From Bog-756 sp963812885 (GTDB taxonomy: Bacteria > Actinomycetota > Acidimicrobiia > Acidimicrobiales > RAAP-2), in the NCBI GenBank assembly GCA_963812885.1, contig CAWEWZ010000007.1:310001-374000 (forward strand): a stretch of 64,000 nucleotides of DNA. Reading direction: 5' to 3'. A model generated the notes under the pieces. It made no database searches. It was not told the origin of the DNA and saw only the letters and a list, made by a program, of their open reading frames with translations. Both the position numbers and the translations under genes were made by a program. Position 1 is the stretch's first letter. Each line of letters opens with the position of its first letter. Positions 43,351-52,987 of the stretch are shown in pieces.

Positions 43351-45002
43351 CGGACCCCCGTCACCGGGCCGCCGGTGGCGCCGACGACTTCCCGGAGCAC
43401 GGTGTCGAGCCACCCGGGGACGGCGGGTCCGCCGTAGGTGACACTGCCGATCGGTCGGGGGTGGCTGCGAAGGCCGATCCAGCCGCGGCCGATGACCAGC
43501 TCGGCGCCGGCCAGCGAGTTGGCATCGGGGTGGGCGAGCAGGTGGGCGACGAGTTCGGCGGCTACTGGGTCCGCCGTCGCCCCGGGCGCCTCGACACTGG
43601 CGGCAAAGGCGGTGACCCGCCCCTCGGTCGAACTGCCGGCGATCCGGGCGAACTGGGCCGAGGTCTGGGCCCGGCTGCGACCGCCGGCGGTGACGGCGTC
43701 GGTGAGGGTCACCAGCTTGACCGGCCGTGCCGCGCCGATGGCGTAGTCGGCGGCGGCCCGGGCCCAACTGGCGTCGGTGTGGATGTCCTCGACGAGCCCC
43801 TGGTGTTCGGCGAGCACCCGCTCCCAGTCGCCGGTCGAGCCGGCGGCCGCCCGGTGGCCGGGCGGCGCCACCACCACGGCATCGAGAGGTCCGACCGATT
43901 CGACCAGGGAGCTCAGCGCCTTGGCGGCGTTCCCGAACCCGTGGGCCACGTCGATGCGGTGGCAGGCGATGGACCGGGCTCCGAGGGCGGCGGTCAGCGC
44001 CGCCGACAACGCCGGGGATTCGGTGACCAGGGCGCACGAACGAACATCGGCCGACGCCAGCTCGTCCGGAGGCGGCTCGTCGAAGACGGGCCCGAATCTC
44101 GAATTGCTGCCGCCCCCGGTGGCCTGGTTGGCCTCGGCCTTGGCGAAGGCACCGGGGACGACGGCATCGAGGACCCGGGCCAGAGACGCCACCTCGTCGC
44201 TGCGCACCACCTCGAGGAGCCGGGGCTCGTCCACCACCGCCACCTCGGGACCTCCGGCGAACACCACCCGGCCGCGGCACCACCCGAATTCCTCACCGAC
44301 CAGGTACGCGCCGATCGGCCCGAGATCCTCGGGCCCGGCCACCGAGAGGAAGGAGATGCCGCCACCGCCCGACTGGCCCGCCTTCCGGGCCCGCTCGAGG
44401 GCCGAGGCCATCATCCGGGTGGCGGCGATCGGCGACATGGCGTTGACCGTCACCCCCGGCGGCGCGTACCGGCCCAGTTGCCAGGTGAGGGCGGCCACCG
44501 CCCGCTTGGCGCAGCTGTAGGCCCCGGCGTCGGCGGCCCGCCACCCCGAGCCCGAGGTGACGCCGAGGATGCGCCCGTAGCCGGCGGCGGCCATGAGCGG
44601 CAGCGCGGCATTGAGCACGTTGAGGTAGCCGTCGAGGTGCACGGTGAGCACCGCCAGCCAGTCCTCTTCGGTGCCGCTGGCAAAATAGGTCTGCCGGGTG
44701 ATGCCGGCCACATTGACGACGGCGTCGAGTCCGCCGTGCTCCTCGGCCAGCTCGTGGAACAGGGCGCGCACCGCCTCGCGGTCGGTCACCGACAACGACG
44801 AGGCCCGGGCCGCACCGCCGGAGGCCACGATACGGCCGGCGGTGGTCTCCTCGGGCTCGGGGAGCCGCTCCGAGCCGTCAAGGGTCACCAGGGGATCGAC
44901 GGTGACCACGAACCAGCCACCGCGGCCGAGCTCCTCGGCGATGGCCGCTCCGATCCCGCCTCCGCCGCCGGTCACGACGGCGACCCGCCGGCGCCCGGTC
45001 AC
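43347..45002 (-). CDS. Double-domain SDR: active N-terminal unit plus degenerate second unit
   Basis: About 551 residues, twice the usual SDR length. Residues 1-330 form a complete short-chain dehydrogenase: VAVVTGGGGGIGAAIAEEL, VVNVAGITRQTY, VTSGSGWRA (catalytic Ser) and GAYSCAKRAVAALTW (Tyr, Lys). Residues 340-551 look like a second Rossmann unit (RSCALVTESPALSAALTAALGAR, GPLDAVVVAPPGHR, VKLVTLTDAVTAGGRSRAQTSAQ) without the Gly-rich loop or Tyr-x3-Lys pair. The GTG start overlaps the BVMO stop (GTGA), so it is coupled to it and may interconvert the alcohol and ketone used by that enzyme. Confidence 0.82.
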   Translation of the reverse strand: MTGRRRVAVVTGGGGGIGAAIAEELGRGGWFVVTVDPLVTLDGSERLPEPEETTAGRIVASGGAARASSLSVTDREAVRALFHELAEEHGGLDAVVNVAGITRQTYFASGTEEDWLAVLTVHLDGYLNVLNAALPLMAAAGYGRILGVTSGSGWRAADAGAYSCAKRAVAALTWQLGRYAPPGVTVNAMSPIAATRMMASALERARKAGQSGGGGISFLSVAGPEDLGPIGAYLVGEEFGWCRGRVVFAGGPEVAVVDEPRLLEVVRSDEVASLARVLDAVVPGAFAKAEANQATGGGSNSRFGPVFDEPPPDELASADVRSCALVTESPALSAALTAALGARSIACHRIDVAHGFGNAAKALSSLVESVGPLDAVVVAPPGHRAAAGSTGDWERVLAEHQGLVEDIHTDASWARAAADYAIGAARPVKLVTLTDAVTAGGRSRAQTSAQFARIAGSSTEGRVTAFAASVEAPGATADPVAAELVAHLLAHPDANSLAGAELVIGRGWIGLRSHPRPIGSVTYGGPAVPGWLDTVLREVVGATGGPVTGVR

Positions 45003-46870
45003 GACGGGATCGACCGGACGTCGAGTTCGAGTCCTTCCAGCGTGCCGGCGTCGAGCCACTGCTCGAGCAGCTCGCGGTAGCCGAACCAGTCGCCCAGTCC
45101 GCGTCCGTAGTTGCCGTTGCGCGGGTTCATCGTCTCGGGGTGGCCTTCGTTGTTGAGGCGGGACGGGGTACAGGCCGACATGATGGAACTGGCATCGACG
45201 AAGGAGTCGAGGATGTTCTGCGTCCACGCCTCCTCGGCCTCGGCACTCACGTCGAACACCTCGACCCCCTGCTTCTCGAGCAGCTCGACGGCGCGGCCGA
45301 CGAACTCGGCGCCGAGGACGGCCAGCTGGGTGTAGTTGACCGTGACCACCGCCTGCTGCCCCGGCGCCGGCATGACGAACATGTTGGGGAAGCCACGGCT
45401 CATCATCCCGAACAGGCTGGCGGCGCCGTCGGCCCACTTGTCGGCCAGGGTGACACCGTGGCGCCCGACGATCTCGTGGCCGACCCGACGGAACAGCGGG
45501 GTGAGTTCGGCTTCGAAGCCGGTGCCGTAGATGATGCAGTCGACATCGATCTGGGTGCCGTCGACCACCGGACCCCGCTCGGTGATCCGGTCGATTCCGG
45601 CCGGGCAGTCGATGAGTGTGACCGTGGGGTTGTTGAGGGCGGGCAGGTACTCGTCGTGGAAGCAGGGCCGTTTGCACAGATACCGGTAGTACGGCTTGAG
45701 GATCTCGGCCGTGGCCGGGTCGGTCACCAGCTCCTCGACCCGGCGCCGGTGCGCCTCCATGACCTGGTAGTCGATCTCCTCGGCACTGCGCAGGTACTCC
45801 TCGATGGTCATGCCTTGGTGGCGGGGGGCGTTCCGGGTGCGGGCATAGTCGTGCGTCCAGCCGTCGTCCACCAGGTCGACCTCGACGGCGCGGCCCATGA
45901 TGATCCCCTGGAAGTTGTCCATGCGGGCCCGCTGCCAACCCGGTTCGAGTCCTTCGGCGAAGGCGGGATCGGTGGGCCGGTTGCCCCGCACGCCGATGGC
46001 CGACGGCGTGCGCTGGAGCACGTAGAGATGTTTGGCCGACTCGGCCAGCGGCGGCACGCACTGGATGCCGCTGGCTCCGGTGCCGATGAGGGCGACGACC
46101 TTGTCGTTCAGGCCGGTGAGGGGCTCGTGCGGCCCGCCACCGGTGTACTCGTAGTCCCAGCGGGCGGTGTGGAAGGAACGCCCGGCGAAATCCTCCATGC
46201 CCGGGATGGTGGGCAGCTTCATGAGGTTGAGGATGCCGACGGCCAGCACGTACCAGCGACAGCCGATCTGGTCGCCGCGGTCGGTCCGGATCGTCCACCG
46301 GGCCGCCTCCTCGTTCCATTCGGCCCTGGTCACCCCGGTGTGGAACAGGGCGTCGGCGTCGAGGTCGAACCGGTCGGCCACCGCTTGGAGGTGGCCCCGG
46401 ATCTCATCGCCGAAGGCATAGCGCCGGGTCGGGACGTAGTCGAGCTCCTCGAGCATCGGCATGTAGATGTGGGACTCGACATCGCACATCACGCCCGGGT
46501 AGCGGTTCCAGTACCAGGTGCCTCCGATGCCACCGGCCTGGTCGACGATGCGGATCCGTTCGACGCCGGCCTTGCGGAGGTGGGCGCCGGCCAGAACCCC
46601 GGCGATCCCCCCGCCTACGATGACCACATCGACCTGGTCGGAGACCGGGTCCCGCTCGGTGAACGGGCGGAAGGGATCGTCCCGGTAGTGGGCGAAGTAC
46701 CGGTCGGTCCGCAGGTCCCGGATGGCGGCCCGGTCGGCGACCAGCCGCTTGTCCCGTTCGGCCAGGTACTTGGCCCGGACGGCATCCGGGTCAAAGGCCG
46801 CGGTCCCGTCGCTCACCGCCACCGGACCGTGCCCGCCTGACGACCCTACCGTTGAATCGGACCCGTCCAT
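44999..46870 (-). CDS. Baeyer-Villiger flavin monooxygenase
   Basis: A 623-residue type I Baeyer-Villiger monooxygenase, which inserts one oxygen next to a ketone to give an ester or lactone using FAD and NADPH. The FAD loop is VVIVGGGIAGVLAGAHLRKAG (about residues 82-102) and GGTWYWNRYPGVMCDVES follows. The family fingerprint is FAGRSFHTARWDY, and the NADPH loop is VALIGTGASGIQCVPPL. An N-terminal extension of about 80 residues matches steroid- and cyclopentadecanone-type enzymes. ATG 46870 follows a -10 box by six bases. It leads a four-gene operon: BVMO, SDR, amidohydrolase, enoyl-CoA hydratase. Confidence 0.92.
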   Translation of the reverse strand: MDGSDSTVGSSGGHGPVAVSDGTAAFDPDAVRAKYLAERDKRLVADRAAIRDLRTDRYFAHYRDDPFRPFTERDPVSDQVDVVIVGGGIAGVLAGAHLRKAGVERIRIVDQAGGIGGTWYWNRYPGVMCDVESHIYMPMLEELDYVPTRRYAFGDEIRGHLQAVADRFDLDADALFHTGVTRAEWNEEAARWTIRTDRGDQIGCRWYVLAVGILNLMKLPTIPGMEDFAGRSFHTARWDYEYTGGGPHEPLTGLNDKVVALIGTGASGIQCVPPLAESAKHLYVLQRTPSAIGVRGNRPTDPAFAEGLEPGWQRARMDNFQGIIMGRAVEVDLVDDGWTHDYARTRNAPRHQGMTIEEYLRSAEEIDYQVMEAHRRRVEELVTDPATAEILKPYYRYLCKRPCFHDEYLPALNNPTVTLIDCPAGIDRITERGPVVDGTQIDVDCIIYGTGFEAELTPLFRRVGHEIVGRHGVTLADKWADGAASLFGMMSRGFPNMFVMPAPGQQAVVTVNYTQLAVLGAEFVGRAVELLEKQGVEVFDVSAEAEEAWTQNILDSFVDASSIMSACTPSRLNNEGHPETMNPRNGNYGRGLGDWFGYRELLEQWLDAGTLEGLELDVRSIPS

Positions 46871-46876
46871 ACCTGA

Positions 46877-46882
46877 ACGCTA
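46877..46882 (-). promoter_or_regulatory. -10 box, leaderless promoter of the BVMO operon
   Basis: TAGCGT on the minus strand, followed by six bases and the ATG of the monooxygenase. Confidence 0.55.
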
Positions 46883-46935
46883 GTCGCTCGATTTCCGGCC
46901 GGTCAGCGAGCGCTCCCTCGCGAACGGTGCCATTC

Positions 46936-48853
46936 TCAGTCACAATGTCCGGGCGGAGGAGGGACGTCGAGGCTCGGGTTGCGGTCGAAGAATCCGGCCG
47001 GCATCAGGTGGAACCCGCAGTACTCCACCGGCATCACCGGCCAGTCCTCGGGTCGGGGCAGATGGGTGACCCCGAAGGTGTGCCAGGCCACGATGTCGGT
47101 ACCCACCAGTGAGCGGTCGGCCGCCGTCCAGTCCGGCAGTCCGGCTCCGCCGGCGTGCTGGTTGGGGTAGTCGCCCGCCGCCCGGCGCTCGCCCTCGGCG
47201 AACGGGGTGACCCAGAGGTTGTGGCCGGGCGAAGCCGGCCCGGCGACCGATACTCGAGTCCGGCTGGGCCAGCAGCGTGGGCGTGGGCCCGGGCACCAGT
47301 TTGTAGGCCACCGGCCGCCCGATCAGGTTGGTCTTGTCCGGGTTGACGAACCGCCAGTGCCTCCCGCGGGCCGGGTCCGCCTGGCGACGGGCCGCCAGTT
47401 CGGTGTCGAGGCGGATGGCCTGCTGACGGAACCCGTTTCCCCACGGGTTGTCGTCCCCGGCGGGGAGCGTCTCGGCCGATATCTCGTAGACCTCGTTGGC
47501 CGGACCACCGTCGACGTCGAGATCGAGGCGAGCGCAGAACAGGTGTTGGTGGACCGGTGCGGCCAGTCCCGGTGCCACCATCGACGCGTACTCGGTCACC
47601 TGGCCCGGATCCACCGCCTGGGTGGACATGATCCCGGTGAGTTTGACCTCGAGTTGGATGGTGCCGTCGAGGTAGAAGTACCAGTAGAACCCGTATTCAT
47701 AGTTCCCCACCGTCGAGATGGAGGACACCACCAACCGACGGGAACGGCGGACCTCGATGCGCCCGGTGTTCATGTCGTTGTGCTTCCAGAGGATCCCGTA
47801 GTCCTCCTCGTGGATGCAGATGGCGTTCTCCACCACGTAGGGATGTCCGTGCTCGCTCGAGAAGGTGGCATCGAGGTAGGTGATGGCGCCGAGGCAGTCG
47901 CATCCCAGGGCCAGCGAATTGGCCATCCGCCCGAGCCCCCACTCGCCGACGTCGAAGGCGTTCTTCCACCCGTGGACCGGTCCCGGGTCGCCGTAGGGGA
48001 CCACCATCTCGCAGATCGAGGCCCGGTAGACGACGGGCCGGAGGCCGTCGTCGTCGTAGCCGATGGTGTGGAAGACCAGCCCTTCGAGCGGGTCCATCGA
48101 CACCCGCATCGACCACCGCTGCCAGGTCAGCAGGTTGGAGTCGAGGCTGAAGCTGACCCCGTCGGGCTGGACGATGTCCAGCGGCTTGAGATCGGTGCGC
48201 AACGGCTGGTTGTCCTCGGGCAGGTAGCTGCCGGGGTCCTCGGGCATGGGGACGATCCCGTAGTCGTGCACCTCGAGGACGATGCCGCGGGCCGCGTCCA
48301 CGGTGGCCAGCACACCCTCCACCGGCCGGGCGTATCCGTTGTCGGAGGGCGACTCCCGGTAGAAGCACAGGCAGCGGGCGATCCTGCGCCCCTCCTCGAG
48401 CGGGTTCCCGAAGTCGCCGGTCGGCCACGGGTCGATCTGCACCTTGTCGAAGTCGGTGATGCCCCGGCGGAGCATGGCCTTCTGCCACTCGGGATCGGCC
48501 CGGAGGGCGATCGTGGCCCGGTACGAGTCGTCGAAGAGGAGGGCCGGGCGCATCCCGTCGCGCTCGGCCCACCCGACCACCTCTCCGCCGGGAAGGGTGA
48601 CCACCGCCTCGATGACCGAGGCTTCGGGGCCGGGCACGATGAGCAGGTGGACCCGCCGCTCGACCGGATCGCCGGGTCGGTGGGCGTACACCGACTGCTT
48701 GGTCGGCTCGGCCAGGGTGACCGTGGAGAAGAGGGCGGCGTCGGTGATCCGCCCGCTCGCCCTGACGGCGGCCACCGCGGCAGTGATCTCGTCGGCCCGC
48801 AGCGGCTCGAGCGGGTGGCGGACCGGTGGGAGGGTTGCGTCTGCCTCACCCAT
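46936..48853 (-). CDS. Copper amine oxidase (one frameshift)
   Basis: About 638 residues, copper/topaquinone amine oxidase that converts primary amines to aldehydes with release of ammonia and hydrogen peroxide. The cofactor Tyr lies in TVGNYEYGFYW, matching the Asn-Tyr-Asp/Glu-Tyr rule. Copper-binding His pair is in HQHLFCARLDLDVDG and the third His in THLPRPEDWPVMPVE near the end. The last stretch is in frame only after one base is removed at about 47227-47236, giving FAGHNLWVTPFAEGE and the stop at 46936-46938. It lies behind the BVMO operon on the same strand but that operon has its own promoter. Confidence 0.9.
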
Positions 48854-48998
48854 GGCGATGGGGTCCTCCGACGATGGCCCGGGCCTCGATGGGCCGCGCT
48901 CCGCTCGTCCGGTCGACCCGCCTGTTCAGCTCGCGCATGGTGCTTCCTCCGATGGCGGGCCCGTACTCACCCCCGGGCGCCGACGATGCCCGGCACAG

Positions 48999-49004
48999 TA
49001 GTCT
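48999..49004 (+). promoter_or_regulatory. -10 box, leaderless promoter
   Basis: TAGTCT followed by eight bases and ATG 49013. Confidence 0.5.
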
Positions 49005-49012
49005 CTGCGGCG

Positions 49013-50530
49013 ATGACAGAACGTACCCCCACTCCGGTGCGGGGGGTGACGGGGCACGCCAGAGCCGAGCCCGATCGGCCCGCCATGATCATGGGAGACA
49101 CGGTTCGCACCTATGGTGCGCTCGATGCGCGGGCCGCCCGGCTGGCCTCGGTCCTCGCCGACCTCGGCGCCGGCCCGGGGAAGCCGGTGGCTATCTTCCT
49201 GCCCAACAGCATCGAGATCTTCGAGGTGGCCGTCGCCGCGGCCATGCTCAATGCACCCTTTCTGCCGATCAACTGGCACCTGAAGGCCGACGAACTCGCC
49301 TACATCCTGGCCGACGCCGATGTGGCCGCCGTGGTCGGCCAGGCCGGGACGGACGACGACCTGAGTAGGGCCCTCGATGACCACGGCGCCGGTTCCCTCC
49401 GGGTCGGGGCCGAGTACGAACGGGCCCTCGAGGCGGCCTCCGCCCTGGCCGGAGCGGACAGCGGCGCCGGGCCGGAGCTCATGTTCTACACCTCGGGCAC
49501 CACGGCGAGGCCCAAGGGGGTGGTCCACGCCAGCCTGGCCGACGACCGCGGTCGGGTGCGGGGCATGGAGGGGCAGGTGGCCCTGTGGAGCTGGACACCG
49601 GACGACGTCTACGTGATGAGCGGGCCGGCCTACCACGCTTCCCATCTGGGCTGGGCCCTCTGTTCTCTCTACGTCGGCGCGGCCGCCGTCATCACCGAGC
49701 AGTTCGAGGCCCGGTCGTTCCTGGCCGAGGTGAGCCGACGCCGCGGCACCCGGTCGTTCATGGTGCCGGCCCACTTCATCCGGATCCTCGAGATCCCCGA
49801 GGCCGAGCGGGCCGGGCTGGATCTGTCGACGTTCTCGTTGATCGTGCACGCCGCCGCCCCGTGTCCGGTGTCGGTCAAGTTCAAGATGATGGCGGCCTTC
49901 CCCGAGGCCGAGATCCACGAGCTCTACGGGGCCAGCGAAGGAGGTGCCACCCGGATCTCCCCCGACGAGTGGCGCTCCCGACCGGGCAGCGTGGGCCGCC
50001 CCTGGCCCGGGGTCGAGATCCGCGTCCTCGACGAGGCCGGTCGGCCGGTGGCCACGGGGGAGAGCGGCATCATCTACATCCGACCGCCCGGCCCCCAGCG
50101 GTTCAGCTATCGCAACGACGCCGAGGCGACCAGTCGGGCGTGGTGCGACGACGCCTTCACGGTGGGTGACATCGGCCACCTCGACGAGGACGGCTATCTG
50201 ACCATCACCGACCGGGTCTCGGACATGGTGTTGTGGGGCGGGGTCAACATCGCCCCACGCGAGATCGAAGAGGTGCTCTTCGAGCACCCCGCCGTGGTCG
50301 ACTGCGCCGTGTTCGGGATACCGGACGACCGTGACGGTGAGCGGCTGAAGGCCATGGTCCAGCTCCGCTCGGAGACGACCGAGGAGGAGCTGTCCGACTT
50401 CGTCGGCGCCCGGCTGGCCAAGTACAAGATCCCCCGCCAGTGGGAGTTCGTCGACGAGCTGCCCCGGGACCAGAACGGGAAGGTGCGCAAGCGCCTGCTC
50501 CGCGACGCCCATGCCGGCGGGAAGGTCTAG
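49013..50530 (+). CDS. Acyl-CoA synthetase (AMP-forming, FadD-type)
   Basis: A 505-residue adenylate-forming ligase. Seen are LMFYTSGTTARPKGVVHA, MSGPAYHASHLGWAL, ELYGASEGGATRIS, FTVGDIGHLDEDGYLTITDRVSDMVLWGGVNIAPREIEEVLFEHP and the catalytic Lys in LPRDQNGKVRKRLLR. VNIAPREIEE and SDMVLWGG resemble the synthetases that activate steroid acid side chains in mycobacteria. Start follows a -10 box; a ferredoxin and a fused double dehydrogenase follow closely, forming an operon with a coherent side-chain-degradation theme. Confidence 0.88.
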   Translation: MTERTPTPVRGVTGHARAEPDRPAMIMGDTVRTYGALDARAARLASVLADLGAGPGKPVAIFLPNSIEIFEVAVAAAMLNAPFLPINWHLKADELAYILADADVAAVVGQAGTDDDLSRALDDHGAGSLRVGAEYERALEAASALAGADSGAGPELMFYTSGTTARPKGVVHASLADDRGRVRGMEGQVALWSWTPDDVYVMSGPAYHASHLGWALCSLYVGAAAVITEQFEARSFLAEVSRRRGTRSFMVPAHFIRILEIPEAERAGLDLSTFSLIVHAAAPCPVSVKFKMMAAFPEAEIHELYGASEGGATRISPDEWRSRPGSVGRPWPGVEIRVLDEAGRPVATGESGIIYIRPPGPQRFSYRNDAEATSRAWCDDAFTVGDIGHLDEDGYLTITDRVSDMVLWGGVNIAPREIEEVLFEHPAVVDCAVFGIPDDRDGERLKAMVQLRSETTEEELSDFVGARLAKYKIPRQWEFVDELPRDQNGKVRKRLLRDAHAGGKV

Positions 50531-50537
50531 TCGACCG

Positions 50538-50750
50538 ATGATCCGGATCGAGATCGATCGAGACAAGTGCGTGGGCTCGGGCAACTGCCTGTTCTGGGCG
50601 CCGGGCACCTTCGACCTGGACGACGACGGCCTGTCGGTGGTCATCGACCCGTCCGCCGATCCGGAGGACCGCATCCGGGTGGCGGCCGAAGGCTGCCCGT
50701 CCAAGGCCATCACCGTGGTGTCCGAGGACGGGCCGACGCCCGAGCACTGA
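50538..50750 (+). CDS. 3Fe-4S ferredoxin (P450-type)
   Basis: A 70-residue ferredoxin. The cluster-binding pattern is DKCVGSGNCLFWAPGTF with a later EGCPSKAI: three Cys with Gly in place of the second Cys of a 4Fe-4S motif, as in small ferredoxins that feed actinobacterial P450s. It starts seven bases after the synthetase stop. The only P450 in this window lies 26 kb away; it or another P450 may be the partner. Confidence 0.9.
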   Translation: MIRIEIDRDKCVGSGNCLFWAPGTFDLDDDGLSVVIDPSADPEDRIRVAAEGCPSKAITVVSEDGPTPEH

Positions 50751-50760
50751 GAGGAACCGC

Positions 50761-52983
50761 ATGCCGATCGCCATCTCCGATGAGCACGAAGAACAACGCA
50801 CGTCGGCCCGGCGCTGGCTTGGCGCCCACTGTCCGCCCAGCGTGCCGAGGGCGCTCCTCGACGCCGAAACCGAGGAACTACAACCGGTGTGGAAGGAGAT
50901 GGCCGCCCAGGGCTGGCTCGGGATCCACCTGCCCGAGGAGTTCGGCGGCCAGGGATTCGGTCTCTTCGAGCTTGCCGTCCTCCTCGAGGAGACCGGGCGG
51001 TCGTTGGTCCCCGGGCCGTTGCTGCCCACCGTGGCCGCATCGGCGGTGGTGGCCGAGGTGTCGACACCCGCCCAGGCCGAGGTGGTCCTGCCCGGGCTGA
51101 TCGACGGGTCCACCCCCGCCGCCCTCGTCTTCGGGCCGCAGGCCGGCCTCGAGGTGGTCGATGAGGGCCCGGCGGACGAGCTCGTCGTCTCGGGGACCCT
51201 CCGGCCGTTGCTCGGGGCGGCGACGGCGTCGATCGTGCTGGCCCCGGCCCGCCGGTCCGACGGTTCGGTGGTCTGGTGCCTCCTCGACGTGGCCGGATCG
51301 GCGGGCCGGGTGCGGACCACCCCGTTGGCCAGCCTCGACCCCACCCGCCGGGTCGGCGTGGTCGAGGTCGACGAGGTCAGGGTGGGGGTGGAGAACCAGC
51401 TGCCGTCTCTGACCACCCGGCGGGTCGACGAGGTGGTGGTCACCCTGATGGCCGCCGAGCATGCCGGCGGCGCCCGCTGGTGCCTGGAGACGGCCACCGA
51501 ATACGCCAAGGTCAGGGTCCAGTTCGGTCGGCCCATCGGGCAGTTCCAGGCGGTCAAGCACCGGCTGGCCGATATGGCCATCAGGGTCGAGCAGATGACC
51601 GCCGTGGCCTGGGACGCGGCCATGGCCATCAGCGCCGGGGCGTCGGACGACGCCAGCCTGGCCGCGGCGACCGCCGCCGCCCTCGCCCTCGACGGGTACG
51701 CCCTCGGCGCCAAGGAGTGCGTGCAGCTGCTGGGAGGGATCGGCTTCACCTGGGAGCACGACGTCCATCTCCATCTGAAGCGGGCCATGGCCGACCGCCA
51801 GCTGATGGGGGAGCCCGACGCCTACTGCGAAGAGGTGGCCACCTCGGCCCGGGGCGGTGCCCGGCGTCCTCTCAGTGCCGACCTGCCCGCCGACGCCGAC
51901 CGGATCAGGGAGGAGCTGGCCCCGGTGGTGGCCGAGCTGGCCGCGCTCGAAGGCACCGAGCGCCGCCGCCGGATGGTCGACGCCGGGCTGGTCATGCCTC
52001 ACTGGCCCAAGCCCTGGGGCCGGGACGCCGGCGCCGTGGAGCAGGTGGTGGTCGACGAGCAGTTGGCGGCGGCGGGGATCGACCGCCCCCACATCAGCAT
52101 CGGGGCCTGGGCCCTCCCGCCGATCATCGCCCGGGGTACACCGCTGCAGCACGAGCGTTGGGTCGACCCCACCCTGATGGGTGAGCTGCACTGGTGCCAA
52201 CTGTTCTCCGAGCCGGGGGCGGGCTCGGATCTGGCCAGCCTGACCACCCGGGCCGTCCGCACCGAAGGGGGCTGGTCGCTCACCGGACAGAAGGTGTGGA
52301 CGTCGATGGCCCGCGACGCCGACTGGGGTATCTGCCTGGCCCGCACCGATCCGTCGGCGGCCAAGCACCTGGGGATCACCTACTTCGTGGTCGACATGGG
52401 CTCGGCCGGGCTGGACATCCGGCCCCTGCGCGAGCTCACCGGTGCGGCCATGTTCAACGAGGTGTTCCTCGACGACGTGTTCGTCCCCGACGACTGCGTG
52501 ATCGGCGAGGTCAACGGCGGGTGGAGCCTGGCCCGGATGACCCTGGCCAACGAGCGGGTCTCGATGTCGTCGGGATCCACGTTCGGCATCGGGGTCGAGT
52601 CCCTGCTCCGCCTGGCCGACCGGCGGGGCGACTCGATGACGCCGAGCCTCTCGGTCCGGCTCGGCCGGCTGCTGGCCGAGGCCCAGTCCCTGAGGTTGAT
52701 GACCCACCGGTCGACCCTCCTGGCCCTGGCCGGCTCCGATCCCGGGCCCCAAGCCAGCCTGCGCAAGCTGCTCGGCGCCGAGCACGAGCAGCGGGTCCAG
52801 GAGCTGGGACTGGCCATGCTCGGACCCGAGGGGGCGACCATGGACGGTCGGGCGGCCCGGTGGACGGCGGGCTTCCTGGCCACCCGGTGCCTCACCGTGG
52901 CCGGGGGCACCAGCGAGGTGCAGCGCAACGTCATCGCCGAGCGGCTCCTCGGCCTTCCCCGCGACCCCGAGCCCGGCGGGTAG
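50761..52983 (+). CDS. Fused double acyl-CoA dehydrogenase (FadE34-like)
   Basis: A 740-residue protein of two acyl-CoA dehydrogenase units. Unit 1 (about 1-360) has HLPEEFGGQGFGLFELAVLLEETGRSLVPGPLLP, KVRVQFGRPIGQFQAVKHRLADM and LLGGIGFTWEHDVHLHLKRA but no flavin SEP motif. Unit 2 (about 370-740) has CQLFSEPGAGSDLASL, GQKVWTSMARDADWGICLARTD and TVAGGTSEVQRNVIAERLLGLPRD. M. tuberculosis FadE34 has the same one-gene layout and acts on the C24 steroid-CoA side chain. Here it is co-transcribed with a CoA synthetase and a ferredoxin, which supports a steroid- or bile-acid-like substrate. Confidence 0.9.
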   Translation: MPIAISDEHEEQRTSARRWLGAHCPPSVPRALLDAETEELQPVWKEMAAQGWLGIHLPEEFGGQGFGLFELAVLLEETGRSLVPGPLLPTVAASAVVAEVSTPAQAEVVLPGLIDGSTPAALVFGPQAGLEVVDEGPADELVVSGTLRPLLGAATASIVLAPARRSDGSVVWCLLDVAGSAGRVRTTPLASLDPTRRVGVVEVDEVRVGVENQLPSLTTRRVDEVVVTLMAAEHAGGARWCLETATEYAKVRVQFGRPIGQFQAVKHRLADMAIRVEQMTAVAWDAAMAISAGASDDASLAAATAAALALDGYALGAKECVQLLGGIGFTWEHDVHLHLKRAMADRQLMGEPDAYCEEVATSARGGARRPLSADLPADADRIREELAPVVAELAALEGTERRRRMVDAGLVMPHWPKPWGRDAGAVEQVVVDEQLAAAGIDRPHISIGAWALPPIIARGTPLQHERWVDPTLMGELHWCQLFSEPGAGSDLASLTTRAVRTEGGWSLTGQKVWTSMARDADWGICLARTDPSAAKHLGITYFVVDMGSAGLDIRPLRELTGAAMFNEVFLDDVFVPDDCVIGEVNGGWSLARMTLANERVSMSSGSTFGIGVESLLRLADRRGDSMTPSLSVRLGRLLAEAQSLRLMTHRSTLLALAGSDPGPQASLRKLLGAEHEQRVQELGLAMLGPEGATMDGRAARWTAGFLATRCLTVAGGTSEVQRNVIAERLLGLPRDPEPGG

Positions 52984-52987
52984 GCGC

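Noticed and set aside
43347..46319. A single 990-codon minus-strand frame joining BVMO antisense-frame sequence to the SDR
   Set aside because: The first part is a shifted reading of the BVMO gene. The SDR start at 45002 overlaps the BVMO stop, so two genes are present.
47207..50530. A 1107-codon open frame on the plus strand covering the amine oxidase and a synthetase
   Set aside because: Its first 600 codons are the antisense of the copper amine oxidase, an artefact of high GC. Only the part from 49013 on is a real gene.
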